A stretch of DNA of 9,911 bases, taken from NCBI GenBank assembly GCA_016208665.1, contig JACQXT010000019.1:685-10595 (forward strand), given 5' to 3'. Positions 1-6,209 of this stretch are shown here, one piece after another. Numbering within the stretch: the stretch's first letter is position 1; each line of letters starts with the position of its first letter. The translations under genes and the position numbers were made by a program. The notes beneath the pieces are model-generated. The model ran no database searches. It was given only the letters and a program-made list of their open reading frames with translations, and was not told where the DNA came from. This DNA is from Chitinivibrionia bacterium (GTDB lineage Bacteria > Krumholzibacteriota > Krumholzibacteriia > WVZY01).

Positions 1-4
1 CGAA

Positions 5-418
5 CTAACCTATGTCGGTGGTGTTTGGCAGGGTGACGGACTCTCCGTTTTCGACGACGATAGAGTCGGTGGGGGAAACGATGCTCGTACACTGGAAATG
101 GACCATGGGTTTGAATCGTTTGACGACGTTGAAGGTGAGTTTCGACGGATCCCCCAACTTGCCTGCCTGCCGGGCGATGTTATTGCCGGTGATAAACATG
201 GTAAGGTTCCCTTGGCGAGCGACCACGAAATTGCCGAGGGTATCGATGACGGTGGGATTGACGATTTTGTACATAAACCCGTCGCTCGTGACTTCGCCGT
301 AGGTTGCTTCGCGCAGAGAAGCCTTGGTGTACGGGTCGATCTGTTCTTCTTTGCCGCAGCCGGCGAGGACGAGGACGATGGCGCCCAGAGCGAAGGGGAA
401 GAAGAGCTTTCGAATCAT
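5..418 (-). CDS. Small lipoprotein of unknown function
   Basis: Complete 137-residue reading frame with an N-terminal lipoprotein signal: basic MIRK, a hydrophobic stretch to about residue 19 and a clean L-A-G-C lipobox with Cys21 as the lipidated residue. The mature part (about 117 residues) has no further cysteine except in the FQCTS segment near residue 110. It has a beta-rich look (repeated V/I/T/N patterns such as TLGNFVVARQGNLTMFITGN). I do not recognise a family. The ATG is supported by AGGAG nine bases upstream (plus-strand 428-432) and by a promoter further up. Third codon positions favour C, in line with the G-rich plus strand here. Anchorage in the inner or outer membrane facing the periplasm is inferred from the lipobox. 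The gene next on this strand, if any, lies outside the window. Confidence 0.85.
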   Translation of the reverse strand: MIRKLFFPFALGAIVLVLAGCGKEEQIDPYTKASLREATYGEVTSDGFMYKIVNPTVIDTLGNFVVARQGNLTMFITGNNIARQAGKLGDPSKLTFNVVKRFKPMVHFQCTSIVSPTDSIVVENGESVTLPNTTDIG

Positions 419-455
419 CGGTGAACACTCCTACCTGGCGTATAGCCATTTCGAA

Positions 456-474
456 GCCCGCCCCTGGGGCGGGC
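456..474. repeat. GC-rich perfect palindrome in the lipoprotein leader
   Basis: Two 9-base arms, GCCCGCCCC and GGGGCGGGC, are separated by a single T at 465. The element lies between the predicted transcription start (about 514) and the ribosome binding site (428-432) of the lipoprotein gene. As RNA it would form a strong hairpin with a 3-nt loop and 8 pairs. No T-run follows on either strand, so it does not look like an intrinsic terminator. A protein-binding operator or an RNA structure in the leader are both possible. Confidence 0.5.
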
Positions 475-520
475 CAAAATACGGAAACGGATTCCGGTGG
501 GGGGCAAAAAGAATGCGGGA

Positions 521-549
521 ACTGTAACACCGCCGGAGAGGCGTGTCAA
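521..549 (-). promoter_or_regulatory. Sigma70-like promoter for the lipoprotein at 5-418
   Basis: Read on the minus strand: TTGACA (544-549), a 17-base spacer, then TACAGT (521-526). The -35 box is perfect and the -10 box matches TATAAT at four of six positions. It would start transcription near 514 and give a leader of about 95 nt before the ATG at 418. Confidence 0.7.
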
Positions 550-627
550 TAGGCTTTTGGAAGGTGGAGCGGGTGTGAGTGCGAGGAGGGAGCTTGCCGG
601 GGAATGGGAGGAGGGAGTTCTATGGAA

Positions 628-656
628 TTGACAGGGGGCCGAGGAAGCGGTACTTT
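628..656 (+). promoter_or_regulatory. Sigma70-like promoter upstream of the small membrane protein and TPR gene
   Basis: TTGACA (628-633), a 17-base spacer and TACTTT (651-656). The -35 box is perfect. The -10 box matches only three of six positions but keeps the key first T, the A and the last T. Transcription would begin near 663, about 70 nt before the ATG at 731, and could continue into the TPR gene. Confidence 0.6.
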
Positions 657-730
657 AGGTATGGCGGGGGTGACGCCGGTATGTCCTTATTCTGCGAACG
701 TAGAGACGAGGGGGTGAACCGACGGGCCCC

Positions 731-940
731 ATGTATAAAGTTCAACGCCGCCCCACCCGGTTGTTCGTACGCGTAGCATTTTACCTTGTGGTCATGGCCG
801 TTGTATTCATCCTGCGCGGGCAGAAGGCTCAGCGTGGCGTTGGATTTAAACTGTCCAGCGAGAGCGACACGGTCACGACGATCACTTTGTTCGGGCGAGA
901 GCCGGCTCCGGGACCGGTTGAGTTTTTGGAATGTGCTTGA
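731..940 (+). CDS. Possible small single-span membrane protein
   Basis: A 69-residue frame starting MYKVQRRPTR. It has a basic N-terminus and then one hydrophobic segment (about residues 11-28, LFVRVAFYLVVMAVVFIL) followed by R-G-Q-K. The remaining ~40 residues are polar and probably extracytoplasmic or, by the positive charges on both sides, of uncertain orientation. In its favour are the promoter 75 bases upstream, the ATG start and the sensible membrane-protein pattern. Against it, there is no ribosome binding site at normal spacing (GAGGGGG at 708-714 is 16 bases away), and the family is unknown. It ends 69 bases before the TPR gene start. It could also be the N-terminal remnant of a longer secreted protein. 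Confidence 0.4.
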   Translation: MYKVQRRPTRLFVRVAFYLVVMAVVFILRGQKAQRGVGFKLSSESDTVTTITLFGREPAPGPVEFLECA

Positions 941-994
941 TCTGCCGGGCAGCCCCGGAAGCCAGATTATGAAGATTGGACCCAAGGCACGTTG

Positions 995-1001
995 AAGGAG
1001 G
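995..1001 (+). promoter_or_regulatory. Ribosome binding site that fixes the TPR gene start
   Basis: AAGGAGG lies eight bases before a GTG at 1010. This decides for the GTG over the in-frame TTG at 992, because the TTG would lie upstream of this perfect site. Confidence 0.85.
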
Positions 1002-1009
1002 TTGGAAGA

Positions 1010-2875
1010 GTGGCAAGGAGGCTGAAGGATATCGGGTGTGGGGTGTGTGGCGGGGTAAGCGCGCGTCGGGCGGTGCTGGCGGGTGTGATGGTATTGAGCT
1101 ATTGGGTATTGGGGGCGTGTGCGGCGCAGAAGACCGGGGGCTCGTACGTAGAGGATCCGGTGAAGGCTGGGAACAAGGCGCTTGCGGAGATGCGGTTGGA
1201 AGAGGCGAAGGCGTTATTCGAGGAGGCGGAGGCGCGGAGTTACCAGGTGCCGAAGGCGAAGTACGGGTTGGCGGAGGTGATGGTGCGTTCGGGGCTGTTG
1301 AAGGAGGCGGAGCGGTACTACCGGGAGGCGTTGGAAGCGCAGGCCGAGGAGGGTGGGAAGGTATATACGGAGGCGCATGCGGGGCTGGGGATACTGCTGT
1401 TGGATACGGAGCGATGGGAGGAGGGGGCTGCGGAGATCCGGACGGCGCGGCGGGAGAGCGGGGGGTACTGGCCCGGGGTGTACGGGGAGGCGCGGCTGCT
1501 GATGCGCGAGCGGAAGTGGGAGGAGGCGGAGAAGCTGTTGAAGGAGGGGTCGAAGCGGAAGGGAGTGAGCGAGGGGGAGGATTTGTACCATCGAGGGTGG
1601 GCGCTGTTTTATTTGGGGAGCGATTTAGGGGAGGCGGAGAAGGAGGCGCTTTCGGCGTTTCACTTGAACCCGTCGAACCCTGTGCACGGGGAGTTGGTGG
1701 CGGAGGTATACGGGAAGCGCAATTTACCGGCGTTGGCGGTGTCGGCGTGCGAGGAGGTATTGGGGACGCCGGGGATCACGCCGAGTGTGGCGTTCATACA
1801 TTTTACGGGGACGCTGTATCAGAAGGTGGGGCGGTACAACGAGGCGCGGGATTTTTATTTACGTGCGGTGTCGATGGACTCGACGTATACGCCGGTGTTG
1901 AAGGATCTGGCGGGGTTGTTGGAGTTGGCGAAGCAGTACGACACGGCGGCGCAGATATACATGCGGTTTTTGGAGCAGGAGTCTGGGGACGTTGGGGCGA
2001 TGGTGGGATTGGCGGGGTCGTTGTTTGAGGGAGGGCGGTACACGCAGGCGCTTGCGGCGGCGGAGAAGGCGATGGGGGTGGACAGCACGTTGACATCGGT
2101 GCGGCTTGCGTACGCGCGGGCGGCGATACGAAGCCGGAACAGGACGGTGCGGGACCGAGGGGCGCAGATGTTCGGTGAGATGCCGGACACGCTGCACTGG
2201 CAGCCGAAGGACCGGGTGTTGGTGGCAACGTACGAGTTGGAGCGCGGGGCGTTGGAAGGGGCGAGGCAGCAGTTGGAGGCGGCGTTGGGCGCGGACTCGA
2301 GTTATGCGGAGGCGTACTTTCAGCGGGGGCTTTTGGCGATGAAGACGGGGGACGGGGCGGGTGCGTTGGCGGACTTTGAGACGGCGATACGGCACGACGC
2401 TCGGGTGCCGCTGTATCATCTGAACATTGGGGTGGTGCATTTTCAGGGGAAGCAGTACCGGGAGGCGATTGGTGCGTTTCGGCGGTCGATTGCGTTGGAT
2501 TCGAAGTTTGTGATCGGGCACACGCTGTTGGCGCAGGCGTTGATTGCGGTGGATTCGTTGGGGGCTGCGGAGGCGCAGTACAAGGTAGCGTTGGGGATCG
2601 ATCCGAAGAACGGGACGGCGCTGCGGGGGTTGGGATACTGCAGTTTGAAGCGTGGGGATTTTCAGGGAGCGGCGAATGCGTACAAGGCTGCGACGGAGGC
2701 GGATCCGAAGAACGCGGACGGGTGGGTTGGATTGGGGCAGGCGTATCTGACGTTGGGGAACATAACGGGCGCGGCGGAAGCGCTGAGGCAGGCGGAGACG
2801 ATCGATCCGGGGAACGCGTCGCTCAAGGCGAGTTGGGAGTTGCTCAACCGTGCGCGGCGATCGGCTGGGGGATGA
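1010..2875 (+). CDS. TPR-repeat lipoprotein
   Basis: A 621-residue protein read from the GTG at 1010. The N-terminus is basic (MARRLK). A hydrophobic core (about residues 21-34) leads to L-G-A-C, with Cys37 as the probable lipid-attachment site. From about residue 49 to the end it is almost all tetratricopeptide repeats: pairs of helices with the usual G/A/Y pattern and D-P or D-S linkers. They are clearest at about 430-605 (for example YHLNIGVVHFQGKQYREAI and GLGYCSLKRGDFQGAANAY). TPR arrays are protein-binding scaffolds, and no catalytic motif is visible. The location is inferred to be periplasmic, tethered to a membrane. It stands directly before the exbB-exbD-exbD-tonB genes on the same strand, which suggests a partner role in that energised complex. 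Codon use is extremely G-ending (GCG, GGG, TTG, GAG). Confidence 0.9.
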   Translation: MARRLKDIGCGVCGGVSARRAVLAGVMVLSYWVLGACAAQKTGGSYVEDPVKAGNKALAEMRLEEAKALFEEAEARSYQVPKAKYGLAEVMVRSGLLKEAERYYREALEAQAEEGGKVYTEAHAGLGILLLDTERWEEGAAEIRTARRESGGYWPGVYGEARLLMRERKWEEAEKLLKEGSKRKGVSEGEDLYHRGWALFYLGSDLGEAEKEALSAFHLNPSNPVHGELVAEVYGKRNLPALAVSACEEVLGTPGITPSVAFIHFTGTLYQKVGRYNEARDFYLRAVSMDSTYTPVLKDLAGLLELAKQYDTAAQIYMRFLEQESGDVGAMVGLAGSLFEGGRYTQALAAAEKAMGVDSTLTSVRLAYARAAIRSRNRTVRDRGAQMFGEMPDTLHWQPKDRVLVATYELERGALEGARQQLEAALGADSSYAEAYFQRGLLAMKTGDGAGALADFETAIRHDARVPLYHLNIGVVHFQGKQYREAIGAFRRSIALDSKFVIGHTLLAQALIAVDSLGAAEAQYKVALGIDPKNGTALRGLGYCSLKRGDFQGAANAYKAATEADPKNADGWVGLGQAYLTLGNITGAAEALRQAETIDPGNASLKASWELLNRARRSAGG

Positions 2876-2895
2876 GGCGTGCGGCGATTTTTCGT

Positions 2896-2925
2896 TTGAC
2901 GGAGCGGCGGAGGGGGGCCTATACT
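2896..2925 (+). promoter_or_regulatory. Sigma70-like promoter for the exbB-exbD-exbD-tonB genes
   Basis: TTGACG (2896-2901), an 18-base spacer and TATACT (2920-2925), each box matching the consensus at five of six positions. It lies 21 bases after the TPR gene stop and would start near 2932, giving a leader of about 110 nt before exbB. The exb/tonB genes may therefore be transcribed both from here and by read-through from the TPR gene. Confidence 0.65.
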
Positions 2926-3041
2926 AACAAACTATTGCGCGATTCGGGGGTGCGGTCTGCGCGCGGTGCGAGAAAGGCTGGGGGCGCATCGGCGGCGGGC
3001 GAGCACGGCGCGCGGGGCGACATGAGAGAGAAAGGAACGAG

Positions 3042-3758
3042 ATGAAACGGTTCATATTTGTGATCATATTTATTCTCTCGGTGGTTGTGTCCTACATCAT
3101 TTGGGACAACTCGCCGGAGTACCTGCGGCAGGGCGGTCCGCTGTTGGTATTGGGGTTGACGTGTCTGTTTTTGGTGTTCACGTTCACGGTGGAGCGTGCG
3201 ATCGTGCTGACGCGGGCGGGCGGGCGCGGGGGCGTGAGTCAGTTTATGAGGAACATCAAGACGACGGTGCAAGAGGGGCAGATGGAGAAGGCGATCGAGA
3301 CGTGCAAGAAGCAGGGTGGGTGTCTGGGGAACGTGGTGGGAGCGGGATTGGAGCGGTACCGTGCGACGCGGGCGGCGAATGAGAGCGACAAGGACGTGAT
3401 GGAGGAGACGAAGCGGACGATCGAGGAGGCGACGGCCCTGGAGAGTCCGATACTGGAGCGCAATTTGAATGCGCTTTCGACGATTGCGTCGATAGCGACG
3501 ATGTTGGGGCTGTTGGGGACGACGATTGGGATGATTCGTTCGTTCCATGCGATGGGGCAGGCGGGGGCGCCGGACGCGATTCAGCTGGCGATTGGCATAT
3601 CGGAGGCGCTGGTCAATACGGCGTTGGGGCTGACGACGGCCATTATCGGGATTGTGCTCTACAACTATTTTGCGGCGCGGGTGGACAATTTTTTGAGTGC
3701 GATCGAGGAGACGAGCTTTGAGGTGCTCGATCTGCTCAGGCAGACGAAGGGGTCGTAA
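3042..3758 (+). CDS. exbB: ExbB/TolQ/MotA-family proton channel subunit
   Basis: A 238-residue inner-membrane protein of the ExbB/TolQ family, which with ExbD/TolR forms the proton-driven motor that energises TonB-type proteins. A conserved E-R follows the membrane segment at about 33-50. The family signature L-G-L-L-G-T-T-I-G-M lies at 155-164 at the end of one segment (about 145-165), and the last segment (about 187-208, with NTALGLTTAIIG) carries the threonines lining the channel in this family. Residues 5-21 form an additional hydrophobic segment beyond the usual three, either a fourth span or a signal peptide. The ATG is preceded by AGGA at close spacing (3033-3036). The gene is three bases from the next one. 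ExbB versus TolQ cannot be settled by sequence alone; the TonB gene downstream favours ExbB. Confidence 0.93.
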   Translation: MKRFIFVIIFILSVVVSYIIWDNSPEYLRQGGPLLVLGLTCLFLVFTFTVERAIVLTRAGGRGGVSQFMRNIKTTVQEGQMEKAIETCKKQGGCLGNVVGAGLERYRATRAANESDKDVMEETKRTIEEATALESPILERNLNALSTIASIATMLGLLGTTIGMIRSFHAMGQAGAPDAIQLAIGISEALVNTALGLTTAIIGIVLYNYFAARVDNFLSAIEETSFEVLDLLRQTKGS

Positions 3759-3761
3759 ACG

Positions 3762-4193
3762 GTGGCGAAGCGCATTGGGATCAAGATTGATATGACGCCG
3801 ATGGTGGACGTGGCGTTTTTGTTGTTGATATTTTTCATGACGACGACGACGTTCAAGCCGCCGGAGCGGGTGAGCGTGGCGTTGCCTGGGTCGAAGTCTG
3901 AGATTCACATTCCGGAGACGAACACGATCATTTTGACGGTGAACAAGGATGGGGAGATTTTCATTTCGGACGAGAACTTATCGCAGACGCAGCAGGTGTT
4001 GAAGGAGGATTTGAACAGTGCGATCATGACGTGGCGGGCGAAGAGTCCGGCGGCGATTGTGGTGTTCAAGGGGGACAAGGAAGTGAACTACGGGTCGGTG
4101 GCGGACGTGATGAACTCGTTGGCGGAGACGAAGACGTTGCGGTTCAATTTGATGACGGATCTGAAGAAGAAGGAAGGGGAGTCTGGGGAGTAG
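3762..4193 (+). CDS. exbD: ExbD/TolR-family protein, first copy
   Basis: A 143-residue protein with a short basic cytoplasmic tail, one membrane span (about 14-30) and a periplasmic domain (about 45-135). The span begins D-M-T-P-M-V-D-V-A-F. Asp16 corresponds to the single proton-carrying aspartate of ExbD/TolR. The C-terminal part has the usual V-x-Y-G-S-V-x-D-V-M pattern (about 108-117). The GTG start has AAGGGG (3747-3752) nine bases upstream, inside the exbB end, consistent with coupled translation. It is followed 24 bases later by a second exbD. A tail of K and E residues closes the protein. Confidence 0.92.
   Translation: MAKRIGIKIDMTPMVDVAFLLLIFFMTTTTFKPPERVSVALPGSKSEIHIPETNTIILTVNKDGEIFISDENLSQTQQVLKEDLNSAIMTWRAKSPAAIVVFKGDKEVNYGSVADVMNSLAETKTLRFNLMTDLKKKEGESGE
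3792..3839 (+). repeat. 48-bp direct repeat, copy 1 (in first exbD)
   Basis: It covers the codons for MTPMVDVAFLLLIFFM. It matches 4311-4358 at 47 of 48 bases; the only difference is a T/C in one leucine codon (TTG here, CTG there). The copies are 519 bases apart. Confidence 0.9.
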
Positions 4194-4217
4194 GCCCGGG
4201 CTGAGGAGAGGAGCTGC

Positions 4218-4715
4218 ATGGCGGGAGTACAGGAAGCTGCCCCGAGTGGGAAGGAAAAGAAGAGTGCGCTGGGGCTTCGCAAGCGCAAGCGTGTGGGGAT
4301 CCGCATCGACATGACGCCGATGGTGGACGTGGCGTTTTTGTTGCTGATATTTTTCATGGTGACGACGGTGTTTCGGCGGCCGTTGGCGATGGAAGTGAAT
4401 ATACCGGAGCCGGGAGCGAAGGTGGAGGTGCCTGCGAGCAACGTGATGACGATCTATGTGCTTGAGGACGGGTCGTTGGTGTACGACGTTGGGTTGCGGG
4501 GGATCACGGCGGCATCGTGGGACGAGTTGCACGATTTATTGGTATTGGAGTCGGACTACAATCCGGATTTGATCGTGTTGGTGAAGGTGGACCGGAACGC
4601 GCGGTACGAGAAGATGGTGGACGTATTGGATACGCTTGACGAGGCGCAGGTGCAGCGGTTCAGCGTGATACCGATGACGGAGGCGGACAAGCTGACGATT
4701 GGGGGTCAGCAATGA
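4218..4715 (+). CDS. exbD: ExbD/TolR-family protein, second copy
   Basis: A 165-residue paralogue of the preceding gene. It has a longer, strongly basic cytoplasmic tail (about 30 residues, including KKSALGLRKRKR), then D-M-T-P-M-V-D-V-A-F with Asp37 as the proton-carrying residue, a membrane span to about 55 and a periplasmic domain to about 155. Outside the span the two copies differ widely, so they are not a recent simple duplication and probably form two distinct subunits of one motor. Two GAGGAG motifs (4203-4208 and 4208-4213) precede the ATG. The stop codon overlaps the tonB start (ATGA at 4712-4715), indicating translational coupling. Confidence 0.92.
   Translation: MAGVQEAAPSGKEKKSALGLRKRKRVGIRIDMTPMVDVAFLLLIFFMVTTVFRRPLAMEVNIPEPGAKVEVPASNVMTIYVLEDGSLVYDVGLRGITAASWDELHDLLVLESDYNPDLIVLVKVDRNARYEKMVDVLDTLDEAQVQRFSVIPMTEADKLTIGGQQ
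4311..4358 (+). repeat. 48-bp direct repeat, copy 2 (in second exbD)
   Basis: Partner of the segment at 3792-3839 with one mismatch in 48. Identity stops sharply on both sides. Confidence 0.9.
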
Positions 4716-5452
4716 AGACGTTTTCGCTGGCGAACGCGGCGCGTCTTCCGGTGACGGGGGAGTTGCATCCGCTGCGCCGGGAGTTTGTGAAGTGGTTGAG
4801 TTGGGGGAACGCGAGTGCGCTGTTGGTGGCGGCGTTGATTTTTGTGGGGTGGTACATGTGGTCGCACCGCGAGGTGGCGGAGGACGTGATGCCGGCGGGG
4901 GTGCAGATTGTGAAGTATACGGAGTTGGGTGTGCCGCCGTCGATCACGCGGCAGACGGCGCAGGCGACGCAGCTCAACGTCGCTGCGGCTGCGGCATCGC
5001 CGTCGATCGGGATACCGGAGCCGGTGCCTGACGAGCAGGCGCGGCAGTCGACGATAGCGACGCAGGCGGAGATGGCGGATGCCCTTGCGCCGATCACGGC
5101 GAGCGAGCTGACGGGGGGATCGGATTCGATCATTGTGGACATGGATGGTGCGACCTCGCCGAAGCCCGGCGAGTTTGTGGCGTTTGACGAGTTGCCGGTG
5201 CTCTTGAACGCGGAGCAGCCGGTGTACCCCGACCTGGCGCGGGAAGCGGGGTTTTCGGGCACGGTGACGGTGAACGTGCTGGTGGGGAAGGACGGCAAGG
5301 TGAAGAGGGCGATCGCCGTGGACGGCCCCGAGCTCTTACGCCAACCCGCGATAGATGCTGCGCTCAAAGCCCGCTTCAAGCCTGCGCTCCAGGGACGCAA
5401 TCCCGTGGAAGTGTGGGTGCTCATCCCCTTTATCTTCGAATTGAACCGCTAG
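4712..5452 (+). CDS. tonB: TonB-type energy transducer
   Basis: A 246-residue inner-membrane protein that spans the periplasm and passes force from ExbB/ExbD to outer-membrane receptors. The cytoplasmic N-terminus (1-31) is unusually long. One membrane span lies at about 32-50 (NASALLVAALIFVGWYMW). The periplasmic linker (51-158) is rich in A, E, S and T, with only a short P-E-P-V-P element (102-106) rather than a long Pro-rich arm. The C-terminal TonB domain (about 159-246) shows Y-P-D-L-A-R-E-A-G-F-S-G-T-V-T-V and A-A-L-K-A-R-F-K-P-A, both typical. No TonB-dependent receptor gene is in the window. Codon use turns from G-ending to C-ending near nucleotide 5320 (residue 204) and stays so to the stop. 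Confidence 0.9.
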   Translation: MKTFSLANAARLPVTGELHPLRREFVKWLSWGNASALLVAALIFVGWYMWSHREVAEDVMPAGVQIVKYTELGVPPSITRQTAQATQLNVAAAAASPSIGIPEPVPDEQARQSTIATQAEMADALAPITASELTGGSDSIIVDMDGATSPKPGEFVAFDELPVLLNAEQPVYPDLAREAGFSGTVTVNVLVGKDGKVKRAIAVDGPELLRQPAIDAALKARFKPALQGRNPVEVWVLIPFIFELNR

Positions 5453-5559
5453 GGGTCCTATCCCAAGTATCTTGACGTTTCGCGCGGGCGGCGGCCGATG
5501 GGGCCCTCCCCGTGGCCGGGCGGCGCATGCTCGGTTTGAAGCGCCGGCGAGGGCGCGGC
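5453..5559. other. Convergent intergenic region between tonB and the STAS gene
   Basis: Very GC-rich. It contains an interrupted inverted repeat (5492-5518: CGGCC...GGCCG enclosing GGGG-CCCT-CCCC) and a small one (5541-5556: GCGCC-6-GGCGC). Either could help end transcription, but neither is followed by a T-run, so no intrinsic terminator is called. Confidence 0.3.
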
Positions 5560-5910
5560 TCACGCCGAGTTTTTGTGGATTCCCGAGACGGCTTCTTCGA
5601 CGGACTCGAAGGTGTCGAAGACGAGCACGAGCTTGGTCACGAGGAAGATCTGGCTGATCCGGTCGCCGACACGCGCGAGTCTGAACCAGCCGTTGTGATT
5701 GGAACAGGTGGTTCGCATGCGCACCATCGATCCGAGGCCGGTGCTGTTGACCCAGGAGATTTTGCCGAGGTCGAGGACGATCTTGGGCGGGCCGGTGCCG
5801 GCGACCTGGTCGATGACGCCCAGGATGGACAGGGTCTCTTCTCGTCCCACCAGGTCTTTCTTGGGGGTGAGCACGTGTACATCGCCGAACGTAGTGTGTT
5901 CGAAAGTCAT
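5560..5910 (-). CDS. STAS-domain protein, anti-sigma-factor antagonist type
   Basis: A 116-residue single STAS domain, the usual length of SpoIIAA/RsbV-type antagonists. These bind anti-sigma kinases to free a sigma factor and are switched off by phosphorylation. Visible hallmarks are an N-terminal beta strand (VHVLTPKKDLVG), I-V-L-D-L-G-K-I-S-W-V-N-S-T-G-L-G at about 44-60, and the closing helix E-S-V-E-E-A-V. Ser56 (or the adjacent Thr57) occupies the phosphorylation position; the usual Asp before it is Asn55. The ATG at 5910 is chosen over longer in-frame starts because AAGGAG lies six bases upstream and the STAS fold begins right there. No anti-sigma kinase or phosphatase is adjacent. Other STAS roles, such as a signalling scaffold, remain possible. 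Confidence 0.88.
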   Translation of the reverse strand: MTFEHTTFGDVHVLTPKKDLVGREETLSILGVIDQVAGTGPPKIVLDLGKISWVNSTGLGSMVRMRTTCSNHNGWFRLARVGDRISQIFLVTKLVLVFDTFESVEEAVSGIHKNSA

Positions 5911-5916
5911 GCGAAT

Positions 5917-5922
5917 CTCCTT
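5917..5922 (-). promoter_or_regulatory. Ribosome binding site fixing the STAS start
   Basis: AAGGAG on the minus strand, six bases before the ATG at 5910. It argues against the longer frame that opens at 6033. Confidence 0.85.
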
Positions 5923-5952
5923 TAGGAAAAAGGGCGTCTCGCGAGCCGCGGC

Positions 5953-5969
5953 CGGCCGACGATCGGCCG
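5953..5969. repeat. Inverted repeat in the STAS leader
   Basis: Seven-base arms CGGCCGA and TCGGCCG flank three bases. It lies in the transcribed leader of the STAS gene, about 30 bases above its ribosome binding site, and would form a stable RNA hairpin. No T-run follows on the minus strand. Confidence 0.45.
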
Positions 5970-6055
5970 AGAGAGGCGGTATCGGGAGCCGAGTTCGACT
6001 CGATCCCGGGAGAGCCCGAGCGGTCTCGCCCACGGAATCATGCGAAAGTATGTGG

Positions 6056-6085
6056 ATTATACGCGCGAACGGACCTGAACGTCAA
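6056..6085 (-). promoter_or_regulatory. Near-consensus sigma70-like promoter for the STAS gene
   Basis: On the minus strand: TTGACG (6080-6085), an 18-base spacer and a perfect TATAAT (6056-6061). Transcription would begin near 6049, leaving a leader of about 140 nt before the ATG at 5910. Confidence 0.75.
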
Positions 6086-6179
6086 GGCTCGAGATGCGCG
6101 GGGCGGGCCATGTGTGTGCGGGTGTGTTCGAAGGGCCCCCGCGCCTCCGTCCGGTGCGGGGCGGTCCGGGGGAATCGCC

Positions 6180-6209
6180 TTGACAGCCCCCCGGGGTGCT
6201 TGTTATTCT
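6180..6209 (+). promoter_or_regulatory. Sigma70-like promoter for the coiled-coil/LysM gene pair
   Basis: TTGACA (6180-6185), an 18-base spacer and TATTCT (6204-6209, four of six). It would start near 6216, about 60 nt before the GTG at 6277. It diverges from the STAS promoter, with roughly 95 bases between the two -35 boxes. Confidence 0.65.

Larger units (their letters stand above)
419..730. other. Divergent intergenic region
   Basis: This stretch holds the ribosome binding site, palindrome and promoter of the minus-strand lipoprotein, and the plus-strand promoter at 628-656. The rest (about 557-627 and 660-730) is G- and purine-rich on the plus strand. I see no convincing gene, RNA gene or repeat in it. 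Confidence 0.6.

Noticed and set aside
620..985. 121-residue minus-strand frame in the intergenic region
   Set aside because: No ribosome binding site or domain; it lies opposite the more plausible small membrane protein and runs against the plus-strand promoter.
1214..1591. Long open frame on the minus strand inside the TPR gene
   Set aside because: Leu/Pro/Arg-rich low-complexity translation typical of the opposite strand of a G-biased gene; no ribosome binding site and no recognisable domain. The same applies to 1803-2521 and 2919-3908 on the minus strand.
976..2028. 350-residue plus-strand frame overlapping the TPR gene
   Set aside because: Gly-dominated translation (GGG/GGA runs) produced by reading the G-rich TPR gene out of frame.
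5472..5500. TTGACG resembling a -35 box after tonB
   Set aside because: No -10-like sequence lies 16-18 bases downstream (GC-only region) and no gene follows on the plus strand.
5911..6033. N-terminal extension of the STAS protein
   Set aside because: The extra residues are Arg/Pro-rich and outside the STAS fold; the ribosome binding site at 5917-5922 points to the ATG at 5910.
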